The notes under the pieces were generated by a model that was not told the origin of the DNA, searched no databases, and saw only the letters and a list, made by a program, of their open reading frames with translations. Positions 1-7,892 of a stretch of 40,708 nucleotides of DNA are shown piece by piece (the stretch's first letter is position 1; every line of letters begins with the position of its first letter). Source of the DNA: an uncultured Selenomonadales bacterium (GTDB lineage Bacteria; Bacillota; Clostridia; Christensenellales; QALW01). The stretch lies in contig CAJKLB010000019.1 in NCBI GenBank assembly GCA_905200615.1, positions 1 to 40,708 on the forward strand, given 5' to 3'. The translations under genes and the position numbers were made by a program.

Positions 1-47
1 AGGCAGAACGACTATCGTCACCTCAGGGGTTCGACCTGCGATTAAAT

Positions 48-403
48 TGGTGGAGGCGAGGGGAGTCGAACCCCTGTCCAAAGAAGCGGAAATACCGTTT
101 TCTACGAGCGTAGCCTTTGATGAAAGATTCCCTCTAAAAGGTTTGCACAAAGGCAGGCTTACCTAAGAGGTAGCTTCATGGATACATCGCTGCGGCAAAG
201 CTTAAGCAGCTGACGTTCACTGCGATTACGGCGTCAGATACCCCGCCCGCAGTAAGCAGGGACTGACGGAAGCTGCATTAAGCAGCTACTAAATTCGTTC
301 TATTGTTAGCGTTTATATTTACGCCCGATTTTTTTACACGGATTCGGAACCGCGGCTCGCTTACCGTACCACCGAACAACCTTGTCGAAACCTTTACGCC
401 CCC
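48..403 (-). ncRNA. ssrA: tmRNA (transfer-messenger RNA)
   Basis: This RNA rescues stalled ribosomes together with SmpB and tags the unfinished protein for degradation. On the minus strand the 5' end GGGGGCG (403-397) pairs over 7 bp with CGCCTCC before the encoded ACCA 3' end (48). A tRNA-like T-arm with TTCGA lies next to that end, and the typical GGTTTCGACAAGG segment follows the 5' acceptor strand. The tag reading frame runs from 310 to 278 with GCT as resume codon and gives ANNRTNLVAA followed by TAA. The gene follows smpB, as in many Clostridia, but one esterase gene lies between them. Its own promoter sits inside the end of that esterase gene. Confidence 0.96.
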
Positions 404-409
404 GTATTG

Positions 410-1255
410 TTAATTAGTATACCATAGTTTTTTAAGAAATATCAAAGATTCATCCATCCAGCTGTGACAATAGTCATAGGGAGAATTCATATCAGGATTG
501 GAAGCAAAATCGGCAGTAGCCAGACCATGCGGACCATGGGGGAAAATATGAAGTTCATAAGGCACTTTATTAGCTGAAAGAGCCAGAGCAAAGCAAATGC
601 TGTTTTTTACCGGCACGCCGGTATCGTCAGCGGTGTGCCATATGTAAGCCGGCGGAGTATCTTCGTTCACATGGTTCTCCAAAGACATCTTTTTATATAA
701 TGCGGAAGAGGAGTCTGTGGTTCCTGAAACGTTTTGAATAGAACCGGCATGGCTGAAAGAAGGATCTGCCGAGATAACCGGATACCCTAAGACCATAGCA
801 TCCGGACGCAAACGATCCGCGGAAGTTTTAAGCGTATCTGTGATAAAAGGATCTTTCCAAAATACTCCGAGACTTGCCGCTAAATGCCCGCCGGCGGAAT
901 ACCCGCTGACAGCAATTTGATTTTGATTAATATTCCATTCATTCGCGTGAGCTCTGATATATAGCATAGCCGCCGCGGCCTCCAATAATTGCTGCGGATA
1001 ATGCTCCGGCGCGATACTGTAATCAAGAACAAAGGCGGAGAACCCCGCGGTCAAATAGTGAAAGGCAATGGGTTCGCCTTCGCGCGGAAAGCATACTGTG
1101 CTGTAGCCCCCGCCCGGTGCGATAAGAATAGCGGGATTCTTTCTTCCGGGAGCAAAATGCGGTGAATTATCGTTAATATAGCATGTAAGTGACGGTGCTT
1201 GCTTGGAAGAAAGCATAGGAAATTCTTTTTTTAAATCAACGGTAAAAAATTTCAT
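410..1255 (-). CDS. Alpha/beta-hydrolase fold esterase (acetyl-esterase / lipase type)
   Basis: This is a predicted soluble carboxylesterase of about 281 residues; the substrate is unknown. It shows the oxyanion-hole motif PGGGY near residue 50, the nucleophile elbow GYSAGG near residue 120, an acidic residue in a HTADDTGVP segment and a catalytic His in HGPHG near the C-terminus, so the triad looks complete. There is no signal peptide. The ATG at 1255 lies one base after the smpB stop and has AGAGGTG at good spacing. A GTG nine bases upstream would have no ribosome binding site. The position between smpB and ssrA, which are often adjacent, suggests an inserted gene translated with smpB. Related acetyl-xylan or feruloyl esterases act on plant polysaccharides, but nothing nearby supports that role. 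Confidence 0.85.
   Translation of the reverse strand: MKFFTVDLKKEFPMLSSKQAPSLTCYINDNSPHFAPGRKNPAILIAPGGGYSTVCFPREGEPIAFHYLTAGFSAFVLDYSIAPEHYPQQLLEAAAAMLYIRAHANEWNINQNQIAVSGYSAGGHLAASLGVFWKDPFITDTLKTSADRLRPDAMVLGYPVISADPSFSHAGSIQNVSGTTDSSSALYKKMSLENHVNEDTPPAYIWHTADDTGVPVKNSICFALALSANKVPYELHIFPHGPHGLATADFASNPDMNSPYDYCHSWMDESLIFLKKLWYTN
416..445 (-). promoter_or_regulatory. Predicted sigma-A promoter of ssrA
   Basis: On the minus strand TTGATA (445-440) and TATACT (421-416) are separated by 18 bp. The -10 ends 12 nt before the mature tmRNA 5' end, which is compatible with a short leader removed by RNase P. The -10 bases are also the Tyr-Thr codons at the esterase C-terminus, so promoter and coding sequence overlap. 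Confidence 0.65.
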
Positions 1256-1256
1256 T

Positions 1257-1718
1257 TTATTCACCTCTGTTTTTTGTGGCGCGGTCTATTGCGCGGTTTA
1301 TGTCTTTAATAGCGGCGTCTTCCCGCTTATCATGGAGCTTTTTACCTCGGGCAAGGGCTACTTCTATTTTTACCAGTCCGTTTTTTAAATAGGCTTTTGT
1401 GGGAATCAGTGTGTAGCCATCTATTTTTGTCTTCCCTAAAAGACGGTCAATTTCACTCCGGTGCATCAGCAGTTTTCTGGTACGCAGGGGATCTTTGTTA
1501 AAAATATTTCCCTTTTCATAAGGAGAAATATGCATGCCGATCACAAACATCTCCCCGCGGTTAATGTGTATGTGGCTGTCTTTTAGATTGATTTTGCCTT
1601 GACGAATGGATTTGACCTCTGTGCCGAAGAGCTCGATGCCGGCTTCAAAGGTATCTTCAATAAAATAATCGTGACGGGCTTTTTTATTTTCTGCTATAGT
1701 TTTGATGCCTTTATTCAT
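1257..1718 (-). CDS. smpB: SsrA-binding protein SmpB
   Basis: SmpB binds the tRNA-like part of tmRNA and brings it to stalled ribosomes. The 153-residue protein has the family features: IAENKKARHDYFIEDTFEAG at the start, GTEVKSIRQGK, the central YEKGN segment and the basic tail with GKKLHDKRE that enters the mRNA channel. The ATG at 1718 is preceded by GGAG at 7-nt spacing. A longer reading frame extends 15 codons upstream, but those residues are not SmpB-like and lie over the predicted promoter. The gene has its own promoter at the rnr stop codon, and the esterase follows after one base. Confidence 0.95.
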   Translation of the reverse strand: MNKGIKTIAENKKARHDYFIEDTFEAGIELFGTEVKSIRQGKINLKDSHIHINRGEMFVIGMHISPYEKGNIFNKDPLRTRKLLMHRSEIDRLLGKTKIDGYTLIPTKAYLKNGLVKIEVALARGKKLHDKREDAAIKDINRAIDRATKNRGE

Positions 1719-1747
1719 CGTAATCTCCGTAAAAAATCTCAAACGTA

Positions 1748-1776
1748 ATAGTACAACAAACAAGAGAAAAAGTCAA
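1748..1776 (-). promoter_or_regulatory. Predicted sigma-A promoter of smpB
   Basis: TTGACT (1776-1771) and TACTAT (1753-1748) are 17 bp apart on the minus strand. The -35 overlaps the rnr stop codon. It would allow smpB and the esterase to be expressed independently of rnr. Confidence 0.6.
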
Positions 1777-3845
1777 GTCGTTATCAACTCAAATTGAATG
1801 GTTCCTTCCGGGATACAAACGGAATGTACTCTTATTTTTATTTTATCTCCTAAGGTGTACTTTTTGTCCGTAAATATACCGGATAAACAAAAGGAGTTCT
1901 CATAAAATTCAAAGCGGTCTTCTTTCATGGATGCAACAGGAATAAATCCTTCTGCTGTATTTTCAAGTTCTGCAAATAACCCATAGGAGGTTACGCCTGA
2001 AATCGTTCCTTCCCATACTTCACCGATATGGCCGCTCATATACTGTGCTTTACGGATATCATCGATATCGCGTTCGCACATGGCCGCGTTGATTTCCTGT
2101 TGGGTACAGATTTCGGCGAAGGTATTCATCCGGGAGGAATATTTTTCTATGGCTTTTTGATTGCGGGAAAAGCTCCAATGCAAAACACGATGAACAAGCA
2201 GGTCGGGGTATCGACGGATGGGAGAGGTAAAATGCAAATATTTTTCCGCCGCCAGCCCGAAGTGACCTTCACATACGGGTTTATATTTTGCTTTGCTCAT
2301 GGTGCGCAGCATCATCTTTTGAATCAGTGTTTCTTCTTTAGATCCTTCAATTTGCTTCAGTAATTTGCTGAAATCTGAGGGAGACGGATCTTGAGAAAGT
2401 CTATAGCCGAATATTTTAATCAGGTCTTGAAAGACCGTAAGCTTTTTTTCTTCCGGAGCAGCGTGTACCCGATATAGACAGGGGAGTCCGTTTTTCAGCA
2501 TATAATCGGCAACGGTTTCATTGGCTTTGAGCATAAATTCCTCGATCATCTCGTTGGAAATATCGATAGGATATTTTTCTAAAGAAACGGGAAAATCGGA
2601 CTTATCCAGTTCAAATTTTGGCTCTGGAAAATTAAAGTCAATACTTCCGCGCTGACGGCGCGCCCGCTTTAAAACGGCGGCTAATTTCTGCATTAAAAGA
2701 AGCATAGAAAGAATACCCGCATAGGTTTTCCGCAGGGGAGAGGTCTTTTGTTCCAGCAGTTCGGTGACATTGTGATAGGTCATCCGATATTTGCTGTTGA
2801 TAACGCTGGGACTGATTGTGTATTCCAATACTTTGCCATTTTTCGAAAGAATCATAAAGCAGGATAGTGTTAAGCGATCTTCCTGCGGATTCAAAGAACA
2901 GATGCCGTTGCTCAAAGATTTCGGCAGCATAGGAAAAACGGTGCCGGGGATATAAACGCTGGTGGCGCGTTCTGCCGCGGCCTTATCAATAACGGAATCG
3001 GGTTTCACATAATGGGAAACGTCGGCTATGTGTACGCCCAAAAGATAATGACCGTTTTCTGTTTTCTCCAAGGATATGGCGTCATCAAGGTCCTTCGCGT
3101 CATCTCCGTCAATGGTGATAACGTTGAGACCTCGTAAATCCAGCCGACCCGACAGATCCGAATCGGAAATTTGCTGAGGAATTCTTTCCGCACTTTGCAG
3201 AACCTCTTTGCTAAAATCTTCTGCAATATTATATGTGCGCAAAATCGATAATATGGCAGTTTCATCGTCTTGTGCGCACCCGAGCACTTCGATGATTCTT
3301 CCTACGGCCGCTGCTTTTTTTGTAGGATAACAAAGTATCGATACCACTACTTTATCACCGATTTGTGCTTTTAAACGATCGGCTTTGGGAATGGTTATTT
3401 CTATGTGCAGCTTTTTTTCATCGGGAACGACATAATATCGTGAGCCCTCATGAAAAAGCGTACCAATTATTTGGGTATTGGCTCGTTTTAATATTTTTAC
3501 AATTTGACAGCTACGCCCTTTTTTTTGTACCAGTACCGTATCCTTGTGCATAGCAAAAAAGGAAGGACTATGCATGATTTTTAAATCTTCTTTACAGGAA
3601 TCGCTGACAAAAAAATCACTGCCGGTGATTGTAGAGCACACCGTGCCTTGAAGGATATCTGCTTTTTGAGGAGAATATTTTCCTCTGTCATAGGAGAGAT
3701 CTCCGTTTTTTACCAGTTCCGCGGTGACCGTTCGAAGCATTCCCGTTTGATTTCTTTCAATCTTTAGCTTCTTTGTAATCTGAAAGAGCGTCAGGGGCGC
3801 TGATGAAGTTTTTACAATTTCCATTATTGCTTTTTTTAAATTCAT
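1773..3845 (-). CDS. rnr: Ribonuclease R (3'-5' exoribonuclease)
   Basis: RNase R degrades structured RNA from the 3' end and works with SmpB-tmRNA in clearing defective mRNA. The 690-residue protein begins with a winged-helix-like region (about 1-60), then cold-shock/OB-like segments. The RNB catalytic domain follows, with the Asp-rich motif TIDGDDAKDLDDAISL near residue 245 and the HFTSPIRRYPDLLVHR motif near residue 550. A C-terminal S1 domain starts near residue 610 (WEGTISGVTSYGLF). It lacks the long Lys-rich tail of the E. coli enzyme, which is common in Firmicutes. The start codon has only a weak AAGG upstream. A terminator-like hairpin lies just before the gene, so expression probably depends on readthrough from secG. 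Confidence 0.95.
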   Translation of the reverse strand: MNLKKAIMEIVKTSSAPLTLFQITKKLKIERNQTGMLRTVTAELVKNGDLSYDRGKYSPQKADILQGTVCSTITGSDFFVSDSCKEDLKIMHSPSFFAMHKDTVLVQKKGRSCQIVKILKRANTQIIGTLFHEGSRYYVVPDEKKLHIEITIPKADRLKAQIGDKVVVSILCYPTKKAAAVGRIIEVLGCAQDDETAILSILRTYNIAEDFSKEVLQSAERIPQQISDSDLSGRLDLRGLNVITIDGDDAKDLDDAISLEKTENGHYLLGVHIADVSHYVKPDSVIDKAAAERATSVYIPGTVFPMLPKSLSNGICSLNPQEDRLTLSCFMILSKNGKVLEYTISPSVINSKYRMTYHNVTELLEQKTSPLRKTYAGILSMLLLMQKLAAVLKRARRQRGSIDFNFPEPKFELDKSDFPVSLEKYPIDISNEMIEEFMLKANETVADYMLKNGLPCLYRVHAAPEEKKLTVFQDLIKIFGYRLSQDPSPSDFSKLLKQIEGSKEETLIQKMMLRTMSKAKYKPVCEGHFGLAAEKYLHFTSPIRRYPDLLVHRVLHWSFSRNQKAIEKYSSRMNTFAEICTQQEINAAMCERDIDDIRKAQYMSGHIGEVWEGTISGVTSYGLFAELENTAEGFIPVASMKEDRFEFYENSFCLSGIFTDKKYTLGDKIKIRVHSVCIPEGTIQFELITT

Positions 3846-3870
3846 ATTATTATTTTACCTTAAAAGACAT

Positions 3871-3905
3871 AAAAAAAACCGCATTTTTGCATAACAAAAA
3901 CGCGG
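3871..3905 (-). terminator. Rho-independent terminator or attenuator between secG and rnr
   Basis: On the minus strand an 11-bp stem (3905-3895 with 3889-3879, one G-U pair) with a 5-nt loop is followed by eight T. It lies 17 nt after the secG stop and only 25 nt before the rnr start, too close to leave room for a separate rnr promoter. Confidence 0.85.
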
Positions 3906-3922
3906 CAGGATTCATTTCTTTG

Positions 3923-4234
3923 TTACAGCATCGATAGAAATGATGTAATAAACGCGGTAGTTGTTTCAGTTTCTGTGTTTACAGCTTCTACCGAGAATAA
4001 AATAGTAAGAACAAGACTGGCGATAACAAAAAGAATAGTGGAAACTTTTGTTATTCTGGCAAGCTTTTCTTCTCCTGCAAGCCCTTTGTTTTTGCCAAAG
4101 TAATTATCACTTTCACTGGCAGCGGTAACACCGGTTATGCCTTCGCTTTTACTTTTTTGAAGAATAACGGAAACGATCAGAATAAGTCCCAGCAAAAGGA
4201 CAAGAATTTCAAAAATAAGTTCTGCAATTGCCAT
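3923..4234 (-). CDS. secG: Preprotein translocase subunit SecG
   Basis: SecG is a small membrane subunit of the SecYEG channel. The 103-residue protein has a first transmembrane helix at about residues 6-24 (FEILVLLLGLILIVSVIL), then the family loop QKSKSEGITG with a Gly/Ser-rich stretch. A second helix lies at about 65-82. It is longer than the usual 70-80 residues because of a Thr-rich, partly hydrophobic tail after residue 83. GGAGG lies 9 nt before the ATG. The position before rnr and smpB is the standard Firmicutes order. Confidence 0.93.
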   Translation of the reverse strand: MAIAELIFEILVLLLGLILIVSVILQKSKSEGITGVTAASESDNYFGKNKGLAGEEKLARITKVSTILFVIASLVLTILFSVEAVNTETETTTAFITSFLSML

Positions 4235-4266
4235 ACCTTAAAACCTCCGTTTTATCAGTAGATTGC

Positions 4267-4295
4267 ATTATACCATAGATATGTTATTTATGCAA
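4267..4295 (-). promoter_or_regulatory. Predicted sigma-A promoter of secG
   Basis: TTGCAT (4295-4290), a 17-bp spacer and a perfect TATAAT (4272-4267) on the minus strand, about 33 nt before the secG start. Confidence 0.75.
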
Positions 4296-4341
4296 GTGGA
4301 ATTTTTATAAAATAAAAGATGAAAAATATATGTTTTAGGTA

Positions 4342-4370
4342 TTGACAAAAACGCCATTCGATGATAATAT
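4342..4370 (+). promoter_or_regulatory. Predicted sigma-A promoter of the NlpC/P60 operon
   Basis: A perfect TTGACA (4342-4347), a 17-bp spacer and TAATAT (4365-4370). The leader to the ATG at 4508 would be about 130 nt. A second TATAAT at 4431-4436 has no -35 and could be an activator-dependent alternative. Confidence 0.7.
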
Positions 4371-4387
4371 ATTACAAAAGTATTACA
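4371..4387 (-). promoter_or_regulatory. WalR (YycF)-like box: TGTAAT-N5-TGTAAT
   Basis: The minus strand reads TGTAAT-ACTTT-TGTAAT, an exact match to the known WalR consensus TGTWAH-N5-TGTWAH. It lies just downstream of the -10 of the wall-hydrolase promoter, at about +1 to +17. WalRK controls NlpC/P60 hydrolases in Bacillus, so the location fits. Binding here is inferred. Confidence 0.5.
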
Positions 4388-4507
4388 AAACACTTCTATA
4401 AACGGTAACAAAACGAAGCTTTTTTTCTTATATAATAATATAGAAGAAAAGACTGAAAGAAAAGTTTTGTAAATGCAATAAACTTATTCTTAACGGTGGG
4501 ATATAAA

Positions 4508-6328
4508 ATGAAAAAAATAACAGTTTTTGTCATGGCCTTTATTCTGGTATTGGGGTGTTTTCAGTTAAGCGCATTTGCTACACCTTATGTACTTGAATCC
4601 GAAGGGTATGAGGTGTTTGAAATTCAGTATATTCTAAAAAAATTCGGTTATTTTTCCAGTGACTGCACCGGATACTATGGTGAGGCAACCTCAGCGGCGG
4701 TAAAGGCGTTTCAGAAGGACTGCGGATTTGAAGAGACCGGTTCGGCTGATGAGGACACTGTAGCGGCGATTCGAGCAGCAGGTTGCATAGAAGCCACCGT
4801 GAATGTAAAAACGCAGTTGAATGTGAGGGAACAGCCCAGCTCGGAGAGTGAAGTGATTGATTCTCTTACCCGTGATTCGTTGGTATACATTTACTCAGAG
4901 AAAGATGATTGGTATCATGTGGAAACCGCAAATGGTATTCAGGGATATATTATAACAAAATATCTTACGCCGGGAAATGCCATGGGGATCCCCGGAACGA
5001 TAACCGATGTTGAGGGAACCGTAAATCTTCGCTCCGGTCCGAATACGGAAGAAAGTGTTGTCGCGCAGATAGAAAACGGACAGGAAATTTATGTAATCGG
5101 CGGACAGGGCGATTGGTTTGAAATCAATTATGAAGGGAAAATAGGTTATATTTTTAAAAAATATGTAAATATAGGCGGCGAAGCTGGTGCGGCAACAACC
5201 TTGAGCGAGCTTTTCAGTGCTTGGACAGGTTCTGTTACAGCAAGCTCATTAAAAATACGCAGCGGCCCCAGTACCGGGTATGATGTACTGGCTACTGTTT
5301 CAAAAGGAACCTCATTGAGCGTCAGCGGTCAAAGCGGAAACTGGTATTACGTGGAATTGAAAAACGGTACCGAGGGATATGCCAGCAAGGAGTATATTCA
5401 AAAAGGCACCGGATATTCTACCTGTACAATTGATGTGAGCAGCAGTTTGAATGTACGCAGCGGCCCCGGCACCGGATATGATGTGGTAACCAGTGTGAAA
5501 AACGGAACCGTGGTAACATTGCTGGATGATTCAGGCAGTTGGTATAAGATTAAAACTCCAGGCGGAACAGAAGGGTATATCGACGGCCAATACGCAAAAT
5601 TGGGCGGAAGTCTGAGCAGCAACAATTCTTCTTCCGGGCTTACGGCGCCCTCGGGTACTTACCGGCAAGGAGCAGAAGGCAGCGCGGTCGTCACCATCCA
5701 AAAAAGACTTCGTGAGCTGGGATATCTTTCAGCTTCCGCAACGGGATATTATGGATCTGCTACACTTGCGGCGGTCAAGAATTTCCAAAAAAATAACGGT
5801 CTCAGTGCGGATGGCGTGTGCGGAAGCAACACTCTTGCGGTATTATTTTCCTCTTCTGCTAAATCTGCTTCAGCATCGTCGTCAAGCGGCGGTTCTTCCT
5901 CTGGGTCTTCATCAGGCGGCGGAACATCATCAGGGGGATCGTCTCTCGGTCAGCAAATAGCAGCTTATGCGCAAAATTTCCTTGGCGTGCCTTATGTGCT
6001 GGGCGGAAACGGACCAAATTCTTTTGATTGCTCCGGTTTTACAAAGTATGTGTATGCACATTTCGGAATCAGCTTGCCGCGCACAGCATATTCTCAGGGA
6101 TATTGGAACAGCGGCACAAAGATTTCATCGATCAGTGAGCTGCAGGTAGGAGATTTGGTTTTCTTTAATACGGTATCGGATAATGATCTTTGTGATCATG
6201 CCGGAATTTATATAGGAAACGGTCAGGTGATTCATGCTTCATCCGGTTCCTCAAGAAAAGTTGTTATATCCGGACTTTCGGAAAATTATTATAAAACCAG
6301 ATTTTCTTGGGGAAGGCGCGTTATTTGA
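4508..6328 (+). CDS. Secreted NlpC/P60 peptidoglycan endopeptidase with PG-binding and SH3 repeats
   Basis: This is a predicted exported cell-wall hydrolase that cuts peptide stems. The 606-residue protein has a Sec signal peptide (about 1-24, ending SAFA). Next come a PG_binding_1 domain (about 30-85), four bacterial SH3 repeats (about 92-150, 158-218, 232-292 and 296-356; motifs such as LNVRSGPGTGYDVV) and a second PG_binding_1 domain (about 375-440). A Ser/Gly linker leads to the C-terminal NlpC/P60 domain (about 480-606), with catalytic Cys in FDCSGF, His in DHAGIYIG and a third polar residue in HASSG. The ATG at 4508 has GGTGGG upstream; a GTG 12 nt earlier is less likely. Its stop overlaps the next start by one base. 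Confidence 0.93.
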   Translation: MKKITVFVMAFILVLGCFQLSAFATPYVLESEGYEVFEIQYILKKFGYFSSDCTGYYGEATSAAVKAFQKDCGFEETGSADEDTVAAIRAAGCIEATVNVKTQLNVREQPSSESEVIDSLTRDSLVYIYSEKDDWYHVETANGIQGYIITKYLTPGNAMGIPGTITDVEGTVNLRSGPNTEESVVAQIENGQEIYVIGGQGDWFEINYEGKIGYIFKKYVNIGGEAGAATTLSELFSAWTGSVTASSLKIRSGPSTGYDVLATVSKGTSLSVSGQSGNWYYVELKNGTEGYASKEYIQKGTGYSTCTIDVSSSLNVRSGPGTGYDVVTSVKNGTVVTLLDDSGSWYKIKTPGGTEGYIDGQYAKLGGSLSSNNSSSGLTAPSGTYRQGAEGSAVVTIQKRLRELGYLSASATGYYGSATLAAVKNFQKNNGLSADGVCGSNTLAVLFSSSAKSASASSSSGGSSSGSSSGGGTSSGGSSLGQQIAAYAQNFLGVPYVLGGNGPNSFDCSGFTKYVYAHFGISLPRTAYSQGYWNSGTKISSISELQVGDLVFFNTVSDNDLCDHAGIYIGNGQVIHASSGSSRKVVISGLSENYYKTRFSWGRRVI

Positions 6329-7083
6329 TGAAAGAGCTTGTAAAAGCACATGAACGTATAGATGATTTACAATTCAGGGGTCTGAAGCTGATTCAGAACC
6401 CTGAATCTTTCTGTTTTGGAACCGATGCGGTTCTTTTGGCGGACTTTGCTACGGTAAAGAAAAACGCGGTTGTTTGTGATTTAGGTACGGGTACGGGTAT
6501 TTTACCGATTCTTCTTTACGGACGGCATGAATTTTGTCGCTGTGACGCGGTGGAAATTCAACCGGATATGGCGGATATGGCTTCGCGAAGCATTCAGTAT
6601 AACCGGCTTGAGAATAAAATTAAGATCCATTGCGGCGATCTTCGTAAAGTTCAGGAAATATTGCCCTCCTGTGTCTATACAACAGTAGTATGCAATCCTC
6701 CGTATAAAAAGAACCATAGCGGTGAGCATAATGTGCAAAATTCTCATGCGCTTTCTCGGCATGAGGAAACCTGTACCCTAGAGGATGTTTGCGCCGCTGC
6801 GGCATATCTTTTAAAGAACGGCGGCAGATTTGCAATTATTAATCACAGTGACAGAATCGTGGATATTTTTGAAACGATGCGGCAATATCGCATAGAACCG
6901 AAACGCTGCCGATTGGTGCAGGCACGGCCGAATATGCCGGCATATGTAATATTGGTTGAGGGAGTCAAAGAAGGAAAGCCTTATATGCATTGGGAGAGTA
7001 CGCTTTGTATTTATGATGTCAATGGAAAATTGAATTCGGAAATCAATCGGATTTATCATAGAAGCGAGGAGCAAGAGAAATGA
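6328..7083 (+). CDS. trmN6: tRNA1(Val) (adenine37-N6)-methyltransferase family protein
   Basis: This is a predicted SAM-dependent N6-adenine methyltransferase of the TrmN6/YabB family, 251 residues. It shows the SAM loop DLGTGTGILPILL near residue 50, an acidic residue in VEIQPDM, and the catalytic NPPY in VVCNPPYKKN near residue 125. A longer frame starting with TTG at 6307 would lie inside the hydrolase gene; the ATG at 6328 overlaps the preceding stop as TGATG and is preferred. It is followed by rsmI with an ATGA overlap, matching the yabB-rsmI order around abrB in Bacillus. The tRNA target is inferred from the family. Confidence 0.88.
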   Translation: MKELVKAHERIDDLQFRGLKLIQNPESFCFGTDAVLLADFATVKKNAVVCDLGTGTGILPILLYGRHEFCRCDAVEIQPDMADMASRSIQYNRLENKIKIHCGDLRKVQEILPSCVYTTVVCNPPYKKNHSGEHNVQNSHALSRHEETCTLEDVCAAAAYLLKNGGRFAIINHSDRIVDIFETMRQYRIEPKRCRLVQARPNMPAYVILVEGVKEGKPYMHWESTLCIYDVNGKLNSEINRIYHRSEEQEK

Positions 7084-7892
7084 GCGGCACTTTATACATA
7101 TGCGCCACACCGATAGGAAACATGGAGGATATTACTCTTCGAGCGCTGCGGATATTACGGGAATGCGACGCTGTTGCCTGTGAAGATACGCGTCACAGCG
7201 CGGTGCTTTTACGGCATTATGAAATCAATAAGCCGCTGATATCCTATCATGAGCATAATGAACAGCAGCGTTCGGAACAGCTTCTAACAAAGCTGCAAAT
7301 GGGGCAGAATATTGCTTTAATTTCTGATGCCGGAATGCCGTGCATTTCGGATCCGGGATATATTTTTGTAAAAAAAGCCAGAGAACGAGGCATAAGCGTG
7401 ACGGTACTGCCCGGAGCGAATGCAGCACTGAGTGCACTGGTACTTTCGGGAATACCGTGCGATCGTTTTGTTTTTGAGGGGTTTTTACCTAAAAGCGGTA
7501 AGCAGCGTAAACAGCGTTTGGAAGGACTAACACGGGAAAAACGTACAATTATACTATATGAAAGTCCGCATCATTTAGAAAAAACACTGCAAGAGCTTTG
7601 GGAAAGCTTAGGAGAAAGACAGGTTGCCTTGGCAAGGGAAATTACTAAATTGCATGAGGAGTGCATTGTTTTTTCGTTGAGTCAATGGCAGAATGCGGTG
7701 CAGAATATCAGAGGAGAATTTGTTATAGTTGTGGAGGGGAAAAAGGAAACAGAAGAACGAAATGAAACTCCCAGAGAGCAAGTTTTGCAATTAATGGAAG
7801 AGGGTACAGAGAAAAAAGAAGCCATTAAGCAGGTAGCGCAGCGCATGGGCGTACCCAAAAATGAAATTTATATGGAGGTTACGGATCTTTGA
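7080..7892 (+). CDS. rsmI: 16S rRNA (cytidine1402-2'-O)-methyltransferase RsmI
   Basis: RsmI methylates the ribose of C1402 in the 30S decoding centre. The 270-residue protein has the tetrapyrrole-methylase fold with LYICATPIGNMEDITLRAL at the start, CEDTR near residue 36, the SAM-site motif ISDAGMPCISDPG near residue 83 and LPGANAALSAL near residue 112. The C-terminal part (about 228-270) is the helical extension typical of the family. It overlaps trmN6 by four bases (ATGA) and the PHP gene by four bases (TTGA), so all three are probably translated in a coupled way. Confidence 0.95.
   Translation: MSGTLYICATPIGNMEDITLRALRILRECDAVACEDTRHSAVLLRHYEINKPLISYHEHNEQQRSEQLLTKLQMGQNIALISDAGMPCISDPGYIFVKKARERGISVTVLPGANAALSALVLSGIPCDRFVFEGFLPKSGKQRKQRLEGLTREKRTIILYESPHHLEKTLQELWESLGERQVALAREITKLHEECIVFSLSQWQNAVQNIRGEFVIVVEGKKETEERNETPREQVLQLMEEGTEKKEAIKQVAQRMGVPKNEIYMEVTDL

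Noticed and set aside
24..40. A tRNA T-arm-like sequence at the window start that might be the end of a plus-strand tRNA gene.
   Set aside because: The flanks do not form a proper 5-bp T-stem with a TTCRANY loop, and no acceptor end with CCA follows; it is better explained as an inverted copy of the tmRNA T-arm.
1719..1763. N-terminal extension of SmpB by 15 residues.
   Set aside because: The residues are not SmpB-like, they overlap the predicted smpB promoter, and the internal ATG has a good ribosome binding site.
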